Part shown: positions 59,698-64,000 of the stretch, piece after piece | Position numbering within the stretch: the stretch's first letter is position 1 | Layout: every line of letters starts with the position of its first letter | NCBI RefSeq assembly: GCF_024138675.1 | Contig: NZ_CP090959.1 | Coordinates: 1,891,501 to 1,955,500 of the forward strand | Direction: 5' to 3' | Source of the DNA: Simiduia sp. 21SJ11W-1 | Lineage (GTDB): Bacteria; Pseudomonadota; Gammaproteobacteria; Pseudomonadales; Cellvibrionaceae | Length of the DNA: 64,000 nucleotides | Made by a program: the position numbers and the translations under genes | The notes under the pieces: generated by a model | Told to the model about the DNA's origin: nothing | Database searches by the model: none | Seen by the model: the letters and a program-made list of their open reading frames with translations, nothing else

Positions 59698-61983
59698 CTA
59701 ACTCATGGCGGGTTCTTTTTCACTTTCGGTGTTTACCACCAATTGCCCGCCCTCTTCATCTACAGTCACAAGGCCGCCCGACTCTGCCAGCTCGCCAAAC
59801 AAGACCATTTCTGCCAAGGGCTTCTTGATCTTCTCTTGAATCAAACGGGCCATGGGGCGCGCGCCCATTTTTTCATCGTAACCGTTTACTGCCAGCCACT
59901 CACGGGCGGCCTCGGTTACATTGAGCTGTACGTGTTTATCATCCAGCTGCACCTGTAATTCAACCAGGAACTTATCCACCACAGTTTTGATGACATTCAG
60001 CGTGAGCGGCGCAAATTGCACTATGGCATCGAGTCTGTTTCTGAACTCCGGCGTGAAAGACTTCTTAATTTCTTCCATGCCATCGGTACTGTTGTCTTGA
60101 TCGGTAAAGCCCATTGAGCGCTTGCTGAGCACATGTGCACCGGCGTTGGTGGTCATCACCAAAATCACGTTGCGGAAATCGGCTTTGCGGCCGTTGTTGT
60201 CGGTGAGGGTACCGTGGTCCATCACCTGCAGTAACAGGTTGAAAACCTCAGGGTGCGCCTTTTCAATTTCATCCAACAGCACCACGCTGTGCGGGTGCTT
60301 GGTTACAGCATCGGTCAGCAGGCCACCTTGATCAAAGCCCACGTAGCCGGGTGGCGCACCAATCAGGCGCGATACCGTGTGCCGCTCCATGTATTCAGAC
60401 ATATCAAAGCGCAGCAGTTCTATGCCCATAATTTTGGAAAGCTGGCGGCAAATTTCGGTTTTGCCGACACCCGTTGGCCCGGCTAACAAGAAAGACCCGA
60501 TGGGCTTGTCGCCAGAGCCAAGCCCTGCACGGGCAAGCTTAATGGAGGTGGCAATGGTAGCCACAGCTTCATCTTGGCCGAACACCACCATTTGCAGCTG
60601 TTCTTCCAGCGTGCGCAGCTGCTCTTTGTCGTTGCTGGATACACTTTTGGTTGGGATACGTGCAATTTTTGCCACCATGGCTTCAATGTCGGCCACGCCA
60701 ATTTGCTTTTTGCGTTTATTGGCAGGTTGCAATTGCTGGAAGGCACCGGCCTCGTCGATGACATCAATGGCCTTGTCGGGCATGAAGCGATCGTTAATGT
60801 ATTTGCCTGCAAGCTCGGCGGCTGCGCGCAATGCGGTATCGGTGTATTTCAGGCCGTGGTGCTCTTCAAACCGGCTCTTAAGCCCCTTCAATATGAGGTA
60901 GGTATCTTCAACCGAAGGCTCGTTCACGTCGATCTTTTGGAAGCGGCGTGAGAGCGCGCGATCTTTTTCAAAGATGCCGCGGTATTCCTGGAAAGTAGTG
61001 GAGCCAATGCAACGCATTTCACCGGAGGTAAGCAATGGCTTTAACAGATTAGAGGCATCCATCACGCCACCGGAGGCCGCGCCTGCACCAATAATTGTGT
61101 GGATTTCATCGATGAACAGCACGGCGTTTTCTTGTTTGCGAAGATCGGCCAGTAAGCCCTTAAAACGCTTCTCGAAGTCGCCGCGGTATTTTGTACCTGC
61201 CAAGAGCGACCCCAGATCAAGTGAATAAACTACCGAGTCGAGCAGTGTTTCGGGCACTTCACCGTCTACAATTTTCTTCGCCAAACCTTCTGCTATGGCG
61301 GTTTTACCCACGCCAGACTCGCCCACCAGTAGCGGGTTGTTTTTCCGCCGCCTGGCAAGTACCTGGGCCACCCGCTCTACTTCGTCGTCGCGGCCTACCA
61401 ATGGGTCGATTTTACCGGTGGCAGCCAGCTCGTTTAAGTTAGTGGTAAAGCTGTCTAGCGGGCTTTGCTGGGCGCCGGATTCTGCCACTGCCTCTTCGTC
61501 TACAGCATCTGGGCTCTGCTCGGGCGCAGCATGGCCAGAGTGGCCAGAAACTTTTGAAATGCCGTGGGTGATGAAGTTCACCACATCAATGCGGGCAATA
61601 GATTGCTGCTTGAGGTAGTAAACCGCCTGGCTTTCCTGCTCGCTAAAAATGGCCACAAGCACATTGGCGCCGGTGACTTCTTTTTTACCGGAAGACTGAA
61701 CGTGAAACACCGCGCGCTGCAACACCCGCTGGAAGCCGAGCGTGGGCTGGGTTTCCCGCTCAGAATCATTCTCGGGAATTAACGGGGTTGTGGAGTCTAC
61801 AAACTCAATGAGTTCTTTTCTAAGTTTGTTGATATCTGCGCCACAGGCTCTGAGTACGGTGGCGGCAGATTCATTATCCAGCAGTGCAAGTAACAAGTGC
61901 TCTACCGTCATGAATTCATGGCGCTTTGCCCTGGCCCCTTTGAAGGCCAGGTTCAAGGTAACTTCTAAGTCTTTGCTTAACAT
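59698..61983 (-). CDS. clpA: ATP-dependent Clp protease ATPase subunit ClpA
   Basis: A 761-residue AAA+ unfoldase (E. coli 758). The N domain binds ClpS ('[20 protein letters not shown]'). AAA module 1 has '[20 protein letters not shown]' and '[19 protein letters not shown]'. AAA module 2 has '[20 protein letters not shown]', '[20 protein letters not shown]' and '[20 protein letters not shown]'. It feeds substrates to ClpP, which is not in this window. ATG 61983 gives the family N terminus; the longer frame to 62064 runs into clpS. The gap to clpS is 13 bases. Confidence 0.97.
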   Translation of the reverse strand: MLSKDLEVTLNLAFKGARAKRHEFMTVEHLLLALLDNESAATVLRACGADINKLRKELIEFVDSTTPLIPENDSERETQPTLGFQRVLQRAVFHVQSSGKKEVTGANVLVAIFSEQESQAVYYLKQQSIARIDVVNFITHGISKVSGHSGHAAPEQSPDAVDEEAVAESGAQQSPLDSFTTNLNELAATGKIDPLVGRDDEVERVAQVLARRRKNNPLLVGESGVGKTAIAEGLAKKIVDGEVPETLLDSVVYSLDLGSLLAGTKYRGDFEKRFKGLLADLRKQENAVLFIDEIHTIIGAGAASGGVMDASNLLKPLLTSGEMRCIGSTTFQEYRGIFEKDRALSRRFQKIDVNEPSVEDTYLILKGLKSRFEEHHGLKYTDTALRAAAELAGKYINDRFMPDKAIDVIDEAGAFQQLQPANKRKKQIGVADIEAMVAKIARIPTKSVSSNDKEQLRTLEEQLQMVVFGQDEAVATIATSIKLARAGLGSGDKPIGSFLLAGPTGVGKTEICRQLSKIMGIELLRFDMSEYMERHTVSRLIGAPPGYVGFDQGGLLTDAVTKHPHSVVLLDEIEKAHPEVFNLLLQVMDHGTLTDNNGRKADFRNVILVMTTNAGAHVLSKRSMGFTDQDNSTDGMEEIKKSFTPEFRNRLDAIVQFAPLTLNVIKTVVDKFLVELQVQLDDKHVQLNVTEAAREWLAVNGYDEKMGARPMARLIQEKIKKPLAEMVLFGELAESGGLVTVDEEGGQLVVNTESEKEPAMS

Positions 61984-61996
61984 CTTTAGTAAACCT

Positions 61997-62380
61997 CTAA
62001 GCTTCGTCACCTTCACCAGCGGCTTCAATTTCACACAGAAGCGGGTGCTGGTTCTCGCGTGCATACTGGTTAACCTGCGCGGCTTTCGTTTCCGCTATGT
62101 CCCGGGTATACACTCCACATACGCCTTTACCCTGCGTATGGACTTGCAACATGACTTTAACGGCCTTCTCCCTGTTCATGGAGAAGAAGCTTTCCAGCAC
62201 CTCAACCACAAAATCCATTGGCGTATAGTCATCGTTCATTAAAACTACCTTGTACATCGACGGGCGCTTTAATGTGGGCTTGGCCTCTTGTACGGCTACC
62301 CCCCGGTCGTGACCAACGTCGTCTTCACCTTCATCGCCATGACTACTTAATGTTAGTTGAAGAAATTTAAGATTTCCCAT
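61997..62380 (-). CDS. clpS: ClpS adaptor (N-recognin)
   Basis: A 127-residue protein. The flexible, acidic N-terminal tail (1-40) is longer than in E. coli (total 106). The core has '[20 protein letters not shown]' (substrate pocket N-D-D), '[20 protein letters not shown]' with the pocket His, and '[20 protein letters not shown]'. It delivers proteins with N-terminal Leu, Phe, Trp or Tyr to ClpAP. It precedes clpA in the same operon and is divergent from the cspD-like gene, as in E. coli. Confidence 0.97.
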   Translation of the reverse strand: MGNLKFLQLTLSSHGDEGEDDVGHDRGVAVQEAKPTLKRPSMYKVVLMNDDYTPMDFVVEVLESFFSMNREKAVKVMLQVHTQGKGVCGVYTRDIAETKAAQVNQYARENQHPLLCEIEAAGEGDEA

Positions 62381-62653
62381 GTTGGTCCACTGTGAGTTGC
62401 TAATTTTGACAGCGCCATTTTACCTAAGTTCGCCAGGATTACCCGGTAACTAGCCCTATCCCTTGACAGATGCGTCCCAGTTGGTTAAAAGATGACTTAT
62501 CCAGTTACTTTTTAACCACATTTGTCGGTACCTTTAACACATATGGGTACCGATTCCGCCCCTCACAAGGGCCGGCTGTTGTTTTTAGAAGGTTGTGCTT
62601 TTATAAAAACTATAAAAACACGTTTCAAATCAAGGCAATAGAAGGATTTACCT

Positions 62654-62917
62654 ATGCCTACAGGTACAGTTAAGTGGTTTAACAACGCTAAGGGCTACGG
62701 CTTTATACTGCCAGATAGCGGTGGTGAAGATCTATTTGCTCACTACTCTGCTATTCAGATGGACGGCTACCGTACGCTCAAAGCCGGCCAGCAGGTCACC
62801 TTTGATGTTGTTGAAGGCGATAAAGGCTTGCACGCCACCAATATTCAAGCCAGTGATGCAGAGCAGCCTGCGGCGCCCGAAGTACAGCGCCCGCACCTGA
62901 AAGCTGTAGCTAACTAG
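62654..62917 (+). CDS. cspD: Cold-shock domain protein, CspD-like
   Basis: An 87-residue protein. The OB-fold cold-shock domain (1-67) has '[16 protein letters not shown]' (RNP1) and '[10 protein letters not shown]' (RNP2), followed by '[20 protein letters not shown]'. A ~20-residue polar tail follows, as in CspD. Position next to clpS supports CspD, which in E. coli binds single-stranded DNA and slows replication in stationary phase. AGAAGGA lies upstream of the ATG. A terminator follows. Confidence 0.92.
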   Translation: MPTGTVKWFNNAKGYGFILPDSGGEDLFAHYSAIQMDGYRTLKAGQQVTFDVVEGDKGLHATNIQASDAEQPAAPEVQRPHLKAVAN

Positions 62918-62953
62918 CACCTTAACGCCCTCTACCTTTTTTGTGAATTCAAC

Positions 62954-62981
62954 AAAAAAGCCCCGAACTCGGGGCTTTTTT
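62954..62981. terminator. Bidirectional terminator between cspD and icd
   Basis: AAAAAAGCCCCG (62954-62965) and CGGGGCTTTTTT (62970-62981) form a perfect 12-bp stem with a 4-base loop and T tracts on both strands, ending both convergent genes. Confidence 0.93.
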
Positions 62982-63008
62982 GGCATCTAAATCAACATAT
63001 TCTCTAAT

Positions 63009-64000
63009 TCAGCTGATTTTCTTGATAATTGCATCCCCAAACGCCGAGCACGACAACAGCGTTGCATCATCCATAAGCCGCTCAAAATCATAGGTGACTG
63101 TTTTATCGGCAATGGCACCTTCCACACCTTCAATAATGAGATCTGCAGCTTCTCGCCAACCTAAATGCCGTAGCATCATTTCAGCCGAAAGAATCAGTGA
63201 GCCGGGGTTTACCTTATCTTGGCCGGCATACTTTGGGGCTGTGCCGTGGGTTGCCTCAAACAAGGCCACGGCATCTGAATTGTTGGCGCCAGGGGCGATG
63301 CCTATGCCACCTACTTGTGCCGCCAGGGCGTCAGAGAGGTAATCGCCATTGAGGTTAAGGGTGGCGATAACATCGTATTCCGCCGGGCGCAGCAGAATCT
63401 GTTGCAACATGGCATCGGCAATCACGTCTTTAATGACTATTTGCTTACCGGTTTTGGGGTTGCTAAAGGCGTGCCATGGGCCGCCATCAAGGGGTTTGGC
63501 ACCAAATTCATCGCGCGCCAGCTCGTAACCCCAGTCGCAGAAGGCACCCTCGGTGAATTTCATGATATTGCCTTTGTGAACCAGGGTCACCGAGGGCAAG
63601 TCCTGATCTACGGCGTATTGAATGGCCTTGCGTACCAATCGCTTGGTGCCTTCACTGGATACGGGCTTAATACCAATGCCCACATTTTCCGGAAACCGGA
63701 TCTTGGTCACGCCCATTTCCTTTTGCAGGAAATCCACCACCTTCTGGGCTTCGGGCGTTCCCGCCTTCCATTCAATGCCGGCGTAAATATCTTCCGAGTT
63801 TTCACGGAAAATCACCATGTCTACTTTGCCGGGCTCTTTTACGGGCGATGGCACCCCTTTGAACCACCGTACCGGGCGCTGGCAGACGTAGAGGTCCATC
63901 TCTTGGCGCAGGGCGACGTTTAGTGATCTGAAGCCACCGCCTACGGGCGTGGTGAGCGGCCCTTTAATGGCCACAACATATTCGCGAATGGCATCGAGGG
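63009..64000 (-). CDS. icd: NADP-dependent isocitrate dehydrogenase, homodimeric type, C-terminal part (start beyond window)
   Basis: About 330 residues are visible and the frame stays open to base 64000 ('[20 protein letters not shown]'), so roughly the first 85-90 residues are missing. '[20 protein letters not shown]' carries the isocitrate-binding Ser-x-Asn, '[19 protein letters not shown]' follows, and '[20 protein letters not shown]' and '[18 protein letters not shown]' form the metal and NADP-binding parts. It does the same TCA reaction as the monomeric enzyme at 37320-39554. In E. coli this type is switched off by phosphorylation of the active-site Ser by AceK, and that Ser is present here. 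Confidence 0.97.
   Translation of the reverse strand, partial: LDAIREYVVAIKGPLTTPVGGGFRSLNVALRQEMDLYVCQRPVRWFKGVPSPVKEPGKVDMVIFRENSEDIYAGIEWKAGTPEAQKVVDFLQKEMGVTKIRFPENVGIGIKPVSSEGTKRLVRKAIQYAVDQDLPSVTLVHKGNIMKFTEGAFCDWGYELARDEFGAKPLDGGPWHAFSNPKTGKQIVIKDVIADAMLQQILLRPAEYDVIATLNLNGDYLSDALAAQVGGIGIAPGANNSDAVALFEATHGTAPKYAGQDKVNPGSLILSAEMMLRHLGWREAADLIIEGVEGAIADKTVTYDFERLMDDATLLSCSAFGDAIIKKIS

Overview
The window looks like a chromosomal segment of a marine, polysaccharide-degrading gammaproteobacterium, probably of the Cellvibrionales (Cellvibrionaceae-like). The grounds are the conserved gammaproteobacterial operons (thrS-infC-rpmI-rplT-pheST-ihfA, ftsK-lolA-rarA-crcB-serS, trxB-aat-bpt-infA, clpS-clpA next to a cspD-like gene), a large secreted multidomain chitinase, and both monomeric and dimeric isocitrate dehydrogenases. 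The genus is an inference from gene content and was not tested.

Region 1 (1-21136) is a cell-surface polysaccharide (O-antigen or capsule type) locus. It begins inside rmlA, followed by rmlC (dTDP-L-rhamnose), a Wzm/Wzt-type ABC exporter, a GT8-like transferase, a zinc-ribbon-bearing sugar epimerase, an SGNH-like protein, a GSCFA protein, a 1367-residue sulfotransferase/coiled-coil/glycosyltransferase-like mosaic, two large unusual GT-B-like proteins and three GT2 enzymes. On the opposite strand a WbpK-WbpL-WbpM-like trio probably makes and attaches the first HexNAc to undecaprenyl phosphate. The + strand genes look AT-richer than the rest of the window. Together they suggest a glycan containing rhamnose and possibly 6-deoxytalose, assembled in the cytoplasm on a lipid carrier and exported by the ABC transporter.

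Region 2 (21137-31240) is housekeeping: a beta-CASP metallo-hydrolase, a patch of short repeats, tRNA-Val(GAC), the translation operon thrS-infC-rpmI-rplT-pheS-pheT-ihfA-merR, tRNA-Pro(GGG) and a DUF2788 membrane protein. infC appears to start at a non-canonical AUC codon.

Region 3 (31241-49227) is more lineage-specific. It holds a chitinase with paired palindromic operator candidates upstream, a PAS histidine kinase with an Rcp1-like response regulator, monomeric isocitrate dehydrogenase, tail-specific protease, exonuclease III, a hybrid 'histidine kinase' that has lost its phospho-acceptor and ATP-binding residues but keeps one good receiver domain, an ECF-sigma operon ending in a repetitive DUF3106 protein, an arginine-rich small protein, and a chemoreceptor.

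Region 4 (49228-64000) is conserved core: cysG, serS, crcB, rarA, lolA and ftsK on the minus strand; trxB, aat, bpt and infA on the plus strand; then clpA-clpS (minus), a cspD-like gene (plus), and dimeric icd (minus), which runs off the window. aat, bpt, clpS and clpA together form a complete bacterial N-degron module.
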